From Burkholderia lata (GTDB taxonomy: Bacteria > Pseudomonadota > Gammaproteobacteria > Burkholderiales > Burkholderiaceae), in contig NC_007511.1 of NCBI RefSeq assembly GCF_000012945.1, forward strand, positions 124,001 through 188,000: a stretch of DNA of 64,000 nucleotides, read 5' to 3'. This document shows, in pieces, positions 27,658 to 38,204 of the stretch. The notes beneath the pieces are model-generated. The model searched no databases. It was not told the DNA's origin and saw nothing but the letters and a program-made list of their open reading frames with translations. Every line of letters begins with the position of its first letter. The first letter of the stretch is position 1. Position numbers and translations under genes: made by a program.

Positions 27658-29640
27658 CTATTTCGCCGACAACTTCCGCCACAACGTCGTCTTGCTGATG
27701 CCGAGCATTGCGCATGCGCGGTCGCGGTCGCCGCCGCATGCGTCGAGTACCGCGCGGATCTCGTCGGCTTCCGCGCGACGGCGGCGCGCTTGCAGTGTCT
27801 GCGCGTCGTCGCTGTCGGCTGCGTCGGGCGGTGCCGCGAACAGCTCGGGTGCGATCGCTAGCAGCGCGTCGGGATCGAGCGCGCCGCACGCGGCGGCCGG
27901 ATCGCTTTCGTCGGCTTCCTCGGCCAGCTCCACCGCGATCCGTTCGATTACGTTCTGCAGTTCGCGCACGTTGCCGGGCCACCGGTAGCGTGCGAGCGCA
28001 GCCTGCGTTACGCCGAGCACGCGTGCGGCATCGGCGGCGTCGCGCAGGCGTTCGGCGAGGCGCGGTTCGCGCCGCGCGGCCTGTACGAGCAGCGTGGCCG
28101 CGAGCGCCGGGATGTCGGCGGCGCGCTCGCGCAGCGGCGGCAGGCCGACGTTCAGGATGTTGAGCCGGTAATAGAGATCCGCGCGGAACGTGCCGGCTTC
28201 TACGGCCGCGAGCAGCGGGCGGTGCGTCGCGGCGATCACGCGCACGTCGATGCGGATCGGCTCGGTCGAGCCGAGTCGGATCACCTCGCGCTCCTGCAGC
28301 ACGCGCAGCAGGCGGCTCTGCAGCGACGGCGGCATCTCGCCGATCTCGTCGAGAAACAGCGTGCCACGGTGGGCGGCTTCGAACAGGCCGGTCTTGCCGC
28401 CGCGCCGCGCACCGGTGAACGCGCCTTCCTCATAGCCGAACAGCTCGCTTTCGAGCAGCGCTTCCGGAAACGCGCCGCAATTGACCGCGACGAACGGGTA
28501 GCTGCGCCGCGCGGACAGCGCGTGCAGGCTTTGCGCGATCATTTCCTTGCCGGTGCCGCTTTCGCCGAGCACGAGCACGGTCGCATCGGATTTCGCGTAG
28601 CGGCGCACGAGATCGCGCACGCGCGCCATCGGCGCCGATGCGCCGACCACGTCGTCGAGCGCGTAGCGCGCCGCGAACTGCTGCGTGGTGGGCTGCGAGC
28701 GCAGCGCGCGGTCGAGCCGTTCGACCGCACGCGACTCCTGGAACGTCAGCACGCTGCCCGACGTGACGCCGCGATCGACGAGCGGCCCGCGATGCACGAC
28801 GTAGCGCACGCCGCGCACGGTCGCGAGCGCGTCGCCGTCCTCGCCGCGCAGCGTGCGCAGCTCGGGCCGCAGGTCGACGAGCGCGCGGCCGACGGCCGCC
28901 GCGGGTTCGACCCCGAGCGCCGACGCGAGCCGCTCGTTGATCGCCTCGACACGGCCGCGCGCGTCGAGCGCGACCACGCCGTCGCGCAGGTGCTGGAGCA
29001 GGTTGTCGAGCCGCTGGCGGCGGAATGCCTCGGCATGCGTCGCATACGCGACTTCGAGTGCCGTATCGACGGCCTTGCGTACCGATGCGTGCGAATACAG
29101 GAACACCGCGCCCATGCCGGCGCTGGCCGCGAGATCGGTGACGAGGCCGGGGCCGACGATCGTCTCGATGCCGCGGTCGCTCAGCTCGTGCACGCAGGCT
29201 TCCGCTTCCTGTGCAGACTGATATGACGCAAACTGCACGTCGAGGCTGTACGCGGCGACGAAGCGACGCACTTCGGGCGGGGTTTCCCCGGCGCTGACGA
29301 GTGCGATCCGCGACGCGTCGCGCCGTGCGCGCGCAAGCGCCTGCATCACGTCGAAGCCGGTCGGCGACACCACCACCACCGGCACCTGCGCCCGCGTTTT
29401 CAGGAAGCCGCCGTTCGAGCCGGCCGCGACGATCACGTCGGGCCGCGCGGTGCCGGCCTCGGCGATCGCGCTGAGCGCATCCTCATAGGCGCGCGTCACG
29501 ATGCGCACGTCGGCGCGTTCGTCGAATTCGCCGGCGATCTCGCGAAAGAGATCGCGCAGGCGGCTGATGCCCATCGCCCAGATGCGCGGGCGCACCGCGC
29601 GATCGGCCGGGCCGACGGGCTTGGTCGAGGAGAGGTCCAT
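27658..29640 (-). CDS. prpR: Propionate catabolism activator PrpR
   Basis: 660 aa sigma-54-dependent activator. PrpR-N sensor domain at 1 to about 195 (binds 2-methylcitrate in characterised homologues), PAS-like domain at about 205-305, then AAA+ with Walker A GESGTGKE at 359-366, GAFTGA at 406-411, and [11 protein letters not shown] Fis-type helix-turn-helix closes the protein ([19 protein letters not shown]). Divergent from prpB across 170 bp holding a -24/-12 promoter and TTTCA/TGAAA repeats. It should switch on prpBC-acnD-prpF when propionate is being degraded. Confidence 0.93.
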   Translation of the reverse strand: MDLSSTKPVGPADRAVRPRIWAMGISRLRDLFREIAGEFDERADVRIVTRAYEDALSAIAEAGTARPDVIVAAGSNGGFLKTRAQVPVVVVSPTGFDVMQALARARRDASRIALVSAGETPPEVRRFVAAYSLDVQFASYQSAQEAEACVHELSDRGIETIVGPGLVTDLAASAGMGAVFLYSHASVRKAVDTALEVAYATHAEAFRRQRLDNLLQHLRDGVVALDARGRVEAINERLASALGVEPAAAVGRALVDLRPELRTLRGEDGDALATVRGVRYVVHRGPLVDRGVTSGSVLTFQESRAVERLDRALRSQPTTQQFAARYALDDVVGASAPMARVRDLVRRYAKSDATVLVLGESGTGKEMIAQSLHALSARRSYPFVAVNCGAFPEALLESELFGYEEGAFTGARRGGKTGLFEAAHRGTLFLDEIGEMPPSLQSRLLRVLQEREVIRLGSTEPIRIDVRVIAATHRPLLAAVEAGTFRADLYYRLNILNVGLPPLRERAADIPALAATLLVQAARREPRLAERLRDAADAARVLGVTQAALARYRWPGNVRELQNVIERIAVELAEEADESDPAAACGALDPDALLAIAPELFAAPPDAADSDDAQTLQARRRRAEADEIRAVLDACGGDRDRACAMLGISKTTLWRKLSAK

Positions 29641-29662
29641 GGCGGTCGATTATGCGCGTGCG

Positions 29663-29699
29663 ATTTCATTTTTGAAACATGAGATTGCCGAATTGAAAT
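29663..29699. promoter_or_regulatory. Candidate PrpR upstream activating site
   Basis: ATTTCA-TTT-TTGAAAC at 29663-29678 forms an inverted repeat and TTGAAAT recurs at 29693-29699, 85-110 bp upstream of the sigma-54 promoter of prpB. Position fits an enhancer; sequence specificity is inferred. Confidence 0.5.
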
Positions 29700-29763
29700 C
29701 GTCGGGCGCTGCCTCGCCCGTGCAAGGTGCTTAAGAATCAGTGGGTTAGCGGCATTGCGTGAG

Positions 29764-29780
29764 CTGGCCCGGTCCTTGCT
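29764..29780 (+). promoter_or_regulatory. Sigma-54 (-24/-12) promoter of the prp operon
   Basis: CTGGCCCGGTCCTTGCT matches YTGGCACGrNNNTTGCW with GG and GC spaced by exactly 10 bases. Transcription would begin near 29791, 20 bases before the prpB ATG. PrpR, the divergent product, is the matching activator class. Confidence 0.85.
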
Positions 29781-29810
29781 GTTAATGGTCGTTCCTTCAG
29801 GAGGCCGTTC

Positions 29811-30704
29811 ATGAGCAATACGCATCTTCAGAGCGCCGGCGCGAAATTCCGCGCGGCAGTCGCGGCGGAGCAGCCGCTGCAGGTAGTCGGCGCGATCACC
29901 GCCTACGCAGCCAAGATGGCGCAGGCCGTCGGCTTCAAGGCCGTGTACCTGTCGGGTGGCGGCGTCGCCGCGAACTCGCTCGGGATCCCCGACCTCGGCA
30001 TCAGCACGATGGAAGACGTGCTGATCGACGCGAACCGCATCACCAACGCGACCGACCTGCCGCTGCTGGTCGATATCGATACGGGCTGGGGCGGCGCGTT
30101 CAACATCGCGCGCACGGTGCGCTCGTTCATCAAGGCCGGCGTCGCGGCCGTGCACCTGGAAGACCAGGTCGGCCAGAAGCGCTGCGGCCACCGTCCGGGC
30201 AAGGAAGTCGTGCCGGTCGAAGAAATGGTCGATCGCGTCAAGGCGGCGGTCGATGCGCGTACCGACGACCAGTTCGTGATCATGGCGCGCACCGACGCCG
30301 CCGCGGCCGAAGGGATCGATTCGGCGATCGAGCGCGCGGTGGCCTATGTCGAAGCCGGCGCGGACATGATCTTCCCGGAAGCGATGAAGTCGCTCGACGA
30401 CTACCGTCGTTTCAAGGCAGCCGTGAAGGTGCCGATCCTCGCGAACCTGACCGAATTCGGCTCGACGCCGCTGTTCACGCTCGACGAGCTGCGCGAGGCG
30501 AACGTCGACATCGCGCTGTACTGCTGCGGCGCGTATCGCGCGATGAACAAGGCCGCACTGAACTTCTACGAGACGCTGCGCCGCGACGGCACGCAGAAGG
30601 CGGCCGTGCCGACAATGCAGACGCGCGCCGAGCTGTACGACTTCCTCGGCTATCACGAATACGAGCGCAAGCTCGACGAGCTGTTCGCGCAGGGCAAGAA
30701 GTAA
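29811..30704 (+). CDS. prpB: Methylisocitrate lyase PrpB
   Basis: 297 aa. Splits 2-methylisocitrate into pyruvate and succinate, the last step of the methylcitrate cycle. Seen: Mg-binding [15 protein letters not shown] near residues 83-97, [13 protein letters not shown] with the catalytic Cys at about residue 124 of the KRCGHRPGK motif, and MARTDA near 160. AGGAGG sits 8 bases before the ATG. First gene of the prp operon; followed by a 212-bp spacer with repeated hairpins before prpC. Confidence 0.96.
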   Translation: MSNTHLQSAGAKFRAAVAAEQPLQVVGAITAYAAKMAQAVGFKAVYLSGGGVAANSLGIPDLGISTMEDVLIDANRITNATDLPLLVDIDTGWGGAFNIARTVRSFIKAGVAAVHLEDQVGQKRCGHRPGKEVVPVEEMVDRVKAAVDARTDDQFVIMARTDAAAAEGIDSAIERAVAYVEAGADMIFPEAMKSLDDYRRFKAAVKVPILANLTEFGSTPLFTLDELREANVDIALYCCGAYRAMNKAALNFYETLRRDGTQKAAVPTMQTRAELYDFLGYHEYERKLDELFAQGKK

Positions 30705-30741
30705 CGCGCCCGCGCACCGGGATTCGATTCCGGAGAGCGCT

Positions 30742-30868
30742 GCATGGGGCCGCACCAGGCGCTAAAGCGCCAAGTCCGGCCGACAGCTTTGCATGGGGCC
30801 GCACCAGGCGCTGAAGCGCCCAGTCCGGCCGACAGCTTTGCAGCGGTCGGGCCCGGCGCCGAGGCGCC
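30742..30868 (+). repeat. Tandem 49-bp repeat with hairpins between prpB and prpC
   Basis: Two nearly identical 49-bp units (30742-30790, 30791-30839) begin GCATGGGGCCGCACCAGGCG. Each contains a GGCGCT-(A/G)A-AGCGCC hairpin, and a third hairpin GGCGCCGAGGCGCC follows at 30855-30868. Intergenic, inside the operon, without T runs. They may stabilise or process the message so that prpB is made at a different level from prpC. Confidence 0.8.
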
Positions 30869-30916
30869 GGTTGAACCGGCCTCTGATACCCCCGATACAC
30901 ATTGGAGAGCAGAAAC

Positions 30917-32089
30917 ATGAGCGAGACGAAAGACGCAGCAGCACCGGCCGCCGCAGGCGCATTCAAGCCGAAGAAGTCGGTGGCGCTGTCGGGCGTGACG
31001 GCCGGCAACACCGCACTGTGCACGGTCGGCAAGACCGGCAACGACCTGCACTATCGCGGCTACGACATTCTCGACGTCGCCGAGTCGTGCGAATTCGAGG
31101 AAATCGCGCACCTGCTCGTTCACGGCACGCTGCCGAACCTGACCGAACTGGCCGCATACAAGAACAAGCTGCGCGCGCTGCGCGGCCTGCCGAACGCGCT
31201 GAAGGCGGCGCTCGAGCAGATCCCGGCATCCGCGCACCCGATGGACGTGATGCGCACGGGCGTGTCGGTGCTCGGCACCGTGCTGCCGGAGAAGGACGAC
31301 CACAACCTGCCGGGCGCGCGCGACATCGCCGACCGCCTGATGGCATCGCTCGGCTCGATGCTGCTGTACTGGTATCACTTCTCGCACAACGGCAAGCGCA
31401 TCGAGACGGAAACCGACGACGACTCGATCGGCGGCCACTTCCTGCACCTGCTGCACGGCAAGACGCCGTCGAAGTCGTGGGTCGAAGCGATGCACACGTC
31501 GCTGATCCTGTACGCAGAGCACGAATTCAATGCGTCGACGTTCACCGGTCGCGTGATCGCGGGCACGGGCTCGGACATCTACTCGGCGATCACCGGCGCG
31601 ATCGGCGCGCTGCGCGGGCCGAAGCATGGCGGCGCGAACGAAGTCGCATATGAGATCCAGAGCCGCTACAGCTCGCCGGACGACGCCGAAGCCGACATCC
31701 GTCGCCGCGTCGAGAACAAGGAAGTCGTGATCGGCTTCGGCCACCCGGTCTACACGATCTCCGATCCGCGCAACAAGGTGATCAAGGGCGTCGCGCACAA
31801 GCTGTCGAAGGAAGCGGGCGACCTGAAGCTGTACAACATCGCCGAGCGCCTCGAATCGGTGATGTGGGACGCGAAGAAGATGTTCCCGAACCTCGACTGG
31901 TTCAGCGCGGTGTCGTATCACATGATGGGCGTGCCGACCGCGATGTTCACGCCGCTGTTCGTGATCTCGCGCACGTCCGGCTGGAGCGCGCACATCATGG
32001 AGCAGCGCATCGACAACAAGATCATCCGCCCGAGCGCGAACTACACCGGTCCGGAAGACCTGCAGTTCGTACCGATCGAAAAGCGCTGA
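30917..32089 (+). CDS. prpC: 2-methylcitrate synthase PrpC
   Basis: 390 aa, citrate-synthase fold. Condenses propionyl-CoA with oxaloacetate. Seen: [20 protein letters not shown] near the start, the conserved His region [11 protein letters not shown] near 235 and GFGHPVYT near 275, and the Asp/Phe-containing [20 protein letters not shown] near 335. Start at 30917 (MSETKDA), preceded by GGAGAG; an in-frame Met five codons earlier is less likely. Confidence 0.95.
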   Translation: MSETKDAAAPAAAGAFKPKKSVALSGVTAGNTALCTVGKTGNDLHYRGYDILDVAESCEFEEIAHLLVHGTLPNLTELAAYKNKLRALRGLPNALKAALEQIPASAHPMDVMRTGVSVLGTVLPEKDDHNLPGARDIADRLMASLGSMLLYWYHFSHNGKRIETETDDDSIGGHFLHLLHGKTPSKSWVEAMHTSLILYAEHEFNASTFTGRVIAGTGSDIYSAITGAIGALRGPKHGGANEVAYEIQSRYSSPDDAEADIRRRVENKEVVIGFGHPVYTISDPRNKVIKGVAHKLSKEAGDLKLYNIAERLESVMWDAKKMFPNLDWFSAVSYHMMGVPTAMFTPLFVISRTSGWSAHIMEQRIDNKIIRPSANYTGPEDLQFVPIEKR

Positions 32090-32168
32090 AACGCCCACCG
32101 TGCACACCGGCCTCCCGCGTGACGGGGGCCGGGCGTGCGCCGGACGCCATACCCGAGTTCCCCACACC

Positions 32169-34763
32169 ATGAATACCGCCAACCGCAAACCCCTGCCCGG
32201 CACGTCGCTGGACTATTTCGACGCGCGTGCCGCGGTCGAAGCGATCGCGCCCGGCGCCTACGACACGCTGCCGTACACGTCGCGCGTGCTCGCCGAAAAC
32301 CTCGTGCGCCGCTGCGACCCGGCGATCCTCGCCGATTCGCTGAAGCAGATCATCGAGCGCAAGCGCGAACGTGATTTCCCGTGGTTCCCGGCGCGCGTCG
32401 TGTGCCACGACATCCTCGGGCAGACGGCACTCGTCGATCTCGCCGGCCTGCGCGACGCGATCGCCGACGGCGGCGGTGACCCGGCCAAGGTGAACCCGGT
32501 CGTGCCCGTGCAGCTGATCGTCGACCACTCGCTCGCCGTCGAATGCGGCGGCTTCGATCCGGACGCGTTCGCGAAGAACCGCGCGATCGAGGATCGCCGC
32601 AACGAGGATCGCTTCCACTTCATCGAGTGGACGAAGAAGGCGTTCGAGAACGTCGACGTGATCCCGCCGGGCAACGGCATCATGCACCAGATCAACCTCG
32701 AGAAGATGTCGCCGGTGATCCAGGCGCAAGACGGCGTCGCGTATCCGGACACCTGCGTCGGCACCGACAGCCACACGCCGCACGTCGACGCGCTCGGCGT
32801 GATCGCGATCGGCGTCGGCGGCCTCGAAGCGGAGAACGTGATGCTCGGCCGCGCATCGTGGATGCGCCTGCCCGACATCGTCGGCGTCGAGCTGACCGGC
32901 AAGCGTCAGCCCGGCATCACCGCGACCGACGTCGTGCTCGCACTGACCGAGTTCCTGCGCAAGGAAAAGGTGGTCGGCGCGTACCTGGAGTTCCGGGGCG
33001 TTGGCGCGTCGAGCCTCACGCTCGGCGATCGCGCGACGATCTCGAACATGGCGCCCGAATACGGCGCGACGGCCGCGATGTTCTTCATCGACGGCCAGAC
33101 GACCGACTACCTGCGCCTCACCGGCCGCAGCGACGAGCAGGTGAAGCTCGTCGAGACCTACGCGAAGGTGGCGGGCCTGTGGGCCGATACGCTGGACAAC
33201 GCGCAATACGAGCGCACGCTGACGTTCGACCTGTCGAGCGTCGTGCGCAACATGGCCGGCCCGTCGAACCCGCACAAGCGGCTGCCGACGTCCGATCTCG
33301 CCGCACGCGGGATCGCCGGCCAGTGGGAAGAGAAGGCGGGCGAGATGCCCGACGGCGCGGTGATCATCGCCGCGATCACGAGCTGCACGAACACCAGCAA
33401 CCCGCGCAACGTGATCGCAGCGGCCCTGCTCGCACGCAACGCGAATGCGCGCGGCCTCACGCGCAAGCCGTGGGTGAAGAGCTCGCTCGCGCCCGGCTCG
33501 AAGGCGGTCGAGCTGTACCTGGAAGAAGCGAACCTGCTCCCCGAACTCGAGAAGCTCGGCTTCGGCATCGTCGCGTTCGCGTGCACGACCTGCAACGGGA
33601 TGTCGGGCGCGCTCGATCCGAAGATCCAGCAGGAGATCGTCGATCGCGACCTGTACGCGACGGCCGTGCTGTCCGGCAACCGCAACTTCGACGGCCGCAT
33701 CCACCCGTATGCGAAGCAGGCGTTCCTCGCGTCGCCGCCGCTGGTGGTCGCGTATGCGATCGCCGGCACGATCCGCTTCGACATCGAGAAGGACGTGCTC
33801 GGCCACGACCAGGACGGCAAGCCCGTCACGCTGAAGGACATCTGGCCGACCGACGAGGAGATCGATGCGATCGTCGCGTCGAGCGTGAAGCCCGAGCAGT
33901 TCCGCAAGGTCTACGAGCCGATGTTCGCGCGTAGCGCCGATGCGGGCGAGCGCGCGGCGCCGCTGTACGACTGGCGCGCGCAGAGCACGTACATCCGCCG
34001 TCCGCCGTACTGGGAAGGCGCGCTGGCCGGCGAGCGTACGCTGCACGGCATGCGCCCGCTCGCGGTGCTCGGCGACAACATCACGACCGACCACCTGTCG
34101 CCGTCGAACGCGATCCTGCTGAACAGTGCAGCCGGCGAATACCTCGCGAAGATGGGCCTGCCGGAAGAAGACTTCAACTCGTACGCGACGCACCGGGGAG
34201 ACCACCTGACCGCGCAGCGCGCGACCTTCGCGAACCCGACGCTGATCAACGAGATGGCGATCGTCGACGGCGCGGTGAAGAAGGGCTCGCTCGCGCGCGT
34301 CGAGCCGGAAGGCAAGGTCATGCGGATGTGGGAAGCGATCGAGACGTACATGAATCGCAAGCAGCCGCTGATCGTCGTGGCCGGCGCCGACTACGGCCAG
34401 GGCTCGTCGCGCGACTGGGCCGCGAAGGGCGTGCGTCTCGCGGGTGTCGAGGCGATCGCCGCCGAAGGCTTCGAGCGGATCCACCGCACGAACCTGATCG
34501 GGATGGGCGTGCTGCCGCTCGAGTTCAAGCCGGGCACGAACCGGACGACGCTCGGCATCGACGGCACCGAGACCTTCGACGTGATCGGCGAGCGCACGCC
34601 GCGCGCCGACCTGACGCTCGTGATTCACCGCAGGAACGGCGAGCGCGTCGAGGTGCCGATGACGTGCCGGCTCGATACGGCCGAGGAAGTGTCGATCTAC
34701 GAAGCGGGCGGCGTGCTGCAGCGCTTCGCGCAGGACTTCCTTGAATCGTCGCAGGCGGCTTGA
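32169..34763 (+). CDS. acnD: Fe-S 2-methylcitrate dehydratase AcnD
   Basis: 864 aa, aconitase family. Dehydrates 2-methylcitrate to methylaconitate, which PrpF then isomerises. [4Fe-4S] cysteines are seen in ITSCTNTSNP near residue 405 and in CTTCNGMSG near 471-474; the swivel domain follows from about 660 with GADYGQGSSRDWAAKG. Co-location with prpF identifies AcnD rather than AcnA. Starts 79 bp after prpC. Confidence 0.95.
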   Translation: MNTANRKPLPGTSLDYFDARAAVEAIAPGAYDTLPYTSRVLAENLVRRCDPAILADSLKQIIERKRERDFPWFPARVVCHDILGQTALVDLAGLRDAIADGGGDPAKVNPVVPVQLIVDHSLAVECGGFDPDAFAKNRAIEDRRNEDRFHFIEWTKKAFENVDVIPPGNGIMHQINLEKMSPVIQAQDGVAYPDTCVGTDSHTPHVDALGVIAIGVGGLEAENVMLGRASWMRLPDIVGVELTGKRQPGITATDVVLALTEFLRKEKVVGAYLEFRGVGASSLTLGDRATISNMAPEYGATAAMFFIDGQTTDYLRLTGRSDEQVKLVETYAKVAGLWADTLDNAQYERTLTFDLSSVVRNMAGPSNPHKRLPTSDLAARGIAGQWEEKAGEMPDGAVIIAAITSCTNTSNPRNVIAAALLARNANARGLTRKPWVKSSLAPGSKAVELYLEEANLLPELEKLGFGIVAFACTTCNGMSGALDPKIQQEIVDRDLYATAVLSGNRNFDGRIHPYAKQAFLASPPLVVAYAIAGTIRFDIEKDVLGHDQDGKPVTLKDIWPTDEEIDAIVASSVKPEQFRKVYEPMFARSADAGERAAPLYDWRAQSTYIRRPPYWEGALAGERTLHGMRPLAVLGDNITTDHLSPSNAILLNSAAGEYLAKMGLPEEDFNSYATHRGDHLTAQRATFANPTLINEMAIVDGAVKKGSLARVEPEGKVMRMWEAIETYMNRKQPLIVVAGADYGQGSSRDWAAKGVRLAGVEAIAAEGFERIHRTNLIGMGVLPLEFKPGTNRTTLGIDGTETFDVIGERTPRADLTLVIHRRNGERVEVPMTCRLDTAEEVSIYEAGGVLQRFAQDFLESSQAA

Positions 34764-34789
34764 TCGAGTCACACAGGGATAACGCACAC

Positions 34790-35980
34790 ATGGCTCACAC
34801 TCCTCAAATCAGGATTCCCGCGACCTATATCCGCGGCGGCACCAGCAAGGGCGTGTTCTTCCGGCTGCAGGACCTGCCGGATGCCGCGCAGGCGCCGGGC
34901 GCCGCGCGCGACGCGCTGCTGCTGCGCGTGATCGGCAGCCCCGATCCGTACGGCAAGCAGATCGACGGGATGGGCGGCGCGACGTCGTCCACCAGCAAGA
35001 CGGTGATCGTGTCGAAGAGCACGCGGCCCGGCCACGACGTCGATTACCTGTTCGGTCAGGTCTCGATCGACAAGGCATTCGTCGACTGGACCGGCAACTG
35101 CGGCAACCTGTCGGCGGCGGTCGGCCCGTTCGCGATCAGCGGCGGGCTCGTCGATCCGGCGCGCGTGCCGCGCGACGGCGTCGCGACCGTGCGGATCTGG
35201 CAGGCGAACATCGGCAAGACGATCGTCGCGCATGTGCCGGTGACGAACGGCGCGGTGCAGGAGACGGGCGACTTCGAGCTGGACGGCGTCACGTTCCCGG
35301 CCGCCGAGGTGCAGCTCGAGTTCATGGACCCGGCCGCCGAGGAAGAAGGCGCGGGCGGGTCGATGTTCCCGACCGGCAACCTGGTCGACGATCTCGCGGT
35401 GCCGGGCGTCGGTACGCTGAAGGCGACGATGATCAACGCGGGCATTCCGACGATCTTCGTCGAAGCGGAAGCGATCGGCTATACGGGCACCGAGCTGCAG
35501 GACGCGATCAACGGCGATGCGAAGGCGCTCGAGAAGTTCGAGACGATTCGTGCGCACGGCGCGCTGCGCATGGGCCTGATCGACACGCTCGATGAAATCG
35601 CGACGCGGCAGCACACGCCGAAGATCGCGTTCGTCGCGAAGCCGGCCGATTACGTCGCATCGAGCGGTAAGCGCGTGAACGCGGGTGACGTCGACCTGCT
35701 GGTGCGCGCGATGTCGATGGGCAAGCTGCACCACGCGATGATGGGCACGGCGGCGGTCGCGATCGGCACGGCCGCGGCCATTCCCGGCACGCTCGTCAAC
35801 CTCGCGGCGGGCGGTGGCGAACGCAACGCGGTGCGCTTCGGGCATCCGTCGGGCACGCTGCGCGTCGGCGCGGAAGCGCAGCTCGAGAACGGCGAGTGGA
35901 CCGTCACCAAGGCGATCATGAGCCGCAGCGCACGCGTGCTGATGGAAGGCTGGGTGCGCGTGCCGGGCGACGCGTTCTGA
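34790..35980 (+). CDS. prpF: 2-methylaconitate cis-trans isomerase PrpF
   Basis: 396 aa, diaminopimelate-epimerase-like fold. Seen: the N-terminal PATYIRGGTSKGVFF typical of PrpF, DWTGNCGNLSAAVGPFAI near residue 100 with a catalytic-region Cys, and GHPSGTLRVGAE near the end. Works directly with AcnD. Start at 34790 is 26 bp after acnD; an earlier in-frame Met lies inside the acnD end region. Followed by a clear terminator. Confidence 0.95.
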   Translation: MAHTPQIRIPATYIRGGTSKGVFFRLQDLPDAAQAPGAARDALLLRVIGSPDPYGKQIDGMGGATSSTSKTVIVSKSTRPGHDVDYLFGQVSIDKAFVDWTGNCGNLSAAVGPFAISGGLVDPARVPRDGVATVRIWQANIGKTIVAHVPVTNGAVQETGDFELDGVTFPAAEVQLEFMDPAAEEEGAGGSMFPTGNLVDDLAVPGVGTLKATMINAGIPTIFVEAEAIGYTGTELQDAINGDAKALEKFETIRAHGALRMGLIDTLDEIATRQHTPKIAFVAKPADYVASSGKRVNAGDVDLLVRAMSMGKLHHAMMGTAAVAIGTAAAIPGTLVNLAAGGGERNAVRFGHPSGTLRVGAEAQLENGEWTVTKAIMSRSARVLMEGWVRVPGDAF

Positions 35981-36006
35981 GCGTGGCCGGCTGGTGCGGT
36001 GCAGAT

Positions 36007-36036
36007 GCGGGCGGCTTCGGCCGCCCGCGTTGTTTT
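36007..36036 (+). terminator. Rho-independent terminator of the prp operon
   Basis: GCGGGCGGC-TTCG-GCCGCCCGC followed by GTTGTTTT, 26 bp after the prpF stop. A UUCG-type tetraloop on a GC stem; also lies just past the convergent esterase gene. Confidence 0.88.
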
Positions 36037-36038
36037 CA

Positions 36039-36977
36039 TCAGCCGTGCAGGAACCGGCGCAGCGCGTCGTGGCTGAGGCGACGTGCCGTTTCGGCGACGC
36101 GGGCTCCGGGCACGATGTCGAAACCGTGCACGCCGCCGGGGAGCACGTGCAGTTCGGTCGGCACGCCTGCGCGAAGCAGGCGCTGCGCGTAGTCGAGATT
36201 CTCGTCGAGGAACAGGTCGAGCGAGCCGACCGACAGGAACGCGGGCGGCAGGCCTTCCAGCTGCGTGGCGCGTGCGGCGGCCGCGTACGGCGACACGCCG
36301 TCGAGGCCCGGCGCGTGACCGAGCAACGCGCTCCAGCCGAACCGGTTGTTGGCCGCGTGCCACACGAACTCACCGGCATGCGGATGCGGCGCGCGCGTGC
36401 AGGTGCGATCGTCGAGCATCGGATAGATCAGATGCTGGAACGCGAGCCGGTATTCGCCGCGATCGCGTGCCAGCAGCGCCAGCGCGGCGGCGAGCCCGCC
36501 GCCCGCGCTTTCGCCTGCCACGCCGATCCGCGCCGGGTCGATGCCGAGTGCATCGGCCTGGCGGAAGACCCACGCGAGCGCTGCGTAGCAGTCCTCGATC
36601 GCACCGGGAAATACGGTTTCCGGCGCGAGGCGGTAGTCGATCGAGATCAGCGCACAGCCGAGCTCTGTCACGACCGACCGGTGCACCGCCTCGAGATCCT
36701 TTGCCGCGCCGCGCACGTAGCCGCCGCCGTGCATGTGGACGATCGCCGGGAGCGGGCGCACGCCGGCGTCGGGTCGGTAGACGAGGACCGGGACGTCCGG
36801 CGCGCCGGCGGGGCCGGGCACCGCGCGGCGTTCGAGCGTGCTGCCGGCGAGGTCGGGCGGTGGTAGCGGCAGCACGCGTTCGCGCGACTGCGCGAGGGTG
36901 TCGGCGCTGAGCGTGACGGTCGGCCAGGCCACGAGCAGCGGGCGGATTTCACGATCGACGAGATGCAGGGTATCCAA
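36039..36977 (-). CDS. Alpha/beta hydrolase (hormone-sensitive-lipase type esterase)
   Basis: 312 aa. Oxyanion-hole motif HMHGGGYVRG near residue 82, nucleophile elbow GESAGGG near 155-161, and the late YAQRLLRAGVPTELHVLPGGVHGFD supplying Asp/His. Acts on short acyl esters or, in this context, possibly on an ester or thioester intermediate. The start is a TTG at 36977 with TGGAGTG upstream. Last gene of the seven-gene minus-strand operon, 33 bp after the acyl-CoA dehydrogenase. Confidence 0.87.
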   Translation of the reverse strand: MDTLHLVDREIRPLLVAWPTVTLSADTLAQSRERVLPLPPPDLAGSTLERRAVPGPAGAPDVPVLVYRPDAGVRPLPAIVHMHGGGYVRGAAKDLEAVHRSVVTELGCALISIDYRLAPETVFPGAIEDCYAALAWVFRQADALGIDPARIGVAGESAGGGLAAALALLARDRGEYRLAFQHLIYPMLDDRTCTRAPHPHAGEFVWHAANNRFGWSALLGHAPGLDGVSPYAAAARATQLEGLPPAFLSVGSLDLFLDENLDYAQRLLRAGVPTELHVLPGGVHGFDIVPGARVAETARRLSHDALRRFLHG

Positions 36978-37010
36978 CGCGTCACTCCATCGAAAAGGCG
37001 GGATGCGCGC

Positions 37011-38165
37011 TCACAGCACGCTGCGCGCGACGACCCAACGGTGTACCTCGGTCGGGCCCTCGAAGATGCGCATCAGCCGCGCTTCGCTGGCCATCTGCTG
37101 CAGCGGCATTTCCTTCGTCATGCCCATCGCGCCGAGCGTCTGCATCGCATGATCGATGACGCGCCATGCCATTTCGGTCGCGAACACCTTGACCATCGAG
37201 ATCTGCGTGCGCGCGTCCTGCCCGGCATCCACGCGCGCGGCCGCTTCGTAGGTCATGAGGCGGCACGCATGGATTTGCGTGAGCGCATCGGCGACCCACC
37301 ACTGAATCGCCTGGCGTTCCGCGAGCGGCACGCCGAAGGTCTTGCGCTGTTTCGCATGGTCGCACAGCAGCGCGACCGCGCGCTCGGCGCGGCCGATGCA
37401 CCAGGCGGCCATCTCCAGCCGCCGGTTCGCGAGCCGTGCCTGCATCGGCGCGAAACCGGCGCCTTCCCGGCCCAGCAGTTGCACGGCGGGAATGCGGCAG
37501 TTCTCCAGCACGATTTCATACGTGGACAGCCCGCCGATCATCGGGATCCGGCGTTCGATGATGAAGCCCGGCGTGTCGCGGTCGACGATGAACGCCGACA
37601 TGCCGCCGCGCTTGCCCTTGCTTCGATCGGTGAGCGCCATCACGATCGTCCAGTCTGCTTCGGTCGCGTGGCTGATCCAGATCTTGCGGCCGTTCAGCAC
37701 CCAGCCGTCGCCGTCACGCACGGCCGTCGTGGACAACGCGCCCGGATCCGAGCCGGCGCCCGGCTCGGAGATCGCCATCGCGGCGCGCGTGACGCCGCGT
37801 GCGTACGGGTCGAGATAGCGTGCGCGCTGCGCATCGTCGGCCACGTCGCACAGCATCCGCAGGTTCGGCGAATCGGGCGGCAGGATGTACGGGGTCACGG
37901 TCGTGCCGATCGCTTCGTTCACGCCGACCATCGCGACGGCCGGCAGGTCGGCGCCGCCCGCATCGAGCGGCGCGTCGAGTCCCCACAGGCCGAGCTGCCG
38001 CGAGCGCTCGTCGAGGTGCGCGCGCTCGTCGTCGAGCAGCCCGAAGGGCCGGCCGTCGGACTCGCGCGCCATCACGGCTGCTTCGAGTGGAATCAGTTCG
38101 TCCTTCACGAAGCGTGCGACGAGGTCCCGGATCATCCGGTGGTCGAGTTCGAGTTCGAAATTCAT
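37011..38165 (-). CDS. Acyl-CoA dehydrogenase family protein
   Basis: 384 aa FAD enzyme. AMAISEPGAGSD (FAD/substrate region) near 135; RKIWISHATEADW near 170; RKTFGVPLAERQAIQWWVAD near 275. The catalytic-base region RIFEGPTEVH is near 370, where the Glu of FEG is the expected base. Oxidises an acyl-CoA to the enoyl-CoA that the operon's hydratases would use. Lies between the MFS importer and the esterase. Confidence 0.9.
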   Translation of the reverse strand: MNFELELDHRMIRDLVARFVKDELIPLEAAVMARESDGRPFGLLDDERAHLDERSRQLGLWGLDAPLDAGGADLPAVAMVGVNEAIGTTVTPYILPPDSPNLRMLCDVADDAQRARYLDPYARGVTRAAMAISEPGAGSDPGALSTTAVRDGDGWVLNGRKIWISHATEADWTIVMALTDRSKGKRGGMSAFIVDRDTPGFIIERRIPMIGGLSTYEIVLENCRIPAVQLLGREGAGFAPMQARLANRRLEMAAWCIGRAERAVALLCDHAKQRKTFGVPLAERQAIQWWVADALTQIHACRLMTYEAAARVDAGQDARTQISMVKVFATEMAWRVIDHAMQTLGAMGMTKEMPLQQMASEARLMRIFEGPTEVHRWVVARSVL

Positions 38166-38204
38166 GAGAGTCGATGAGGGGGAGGGAAGGAAATGCCGAC
38201 GCGG

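Noticed and set aside
32022..34787. 921-codon minus-strand frame opposite acnD
   Set aside because: Arg/His/Asp-rich shadow of acnD with no family content.
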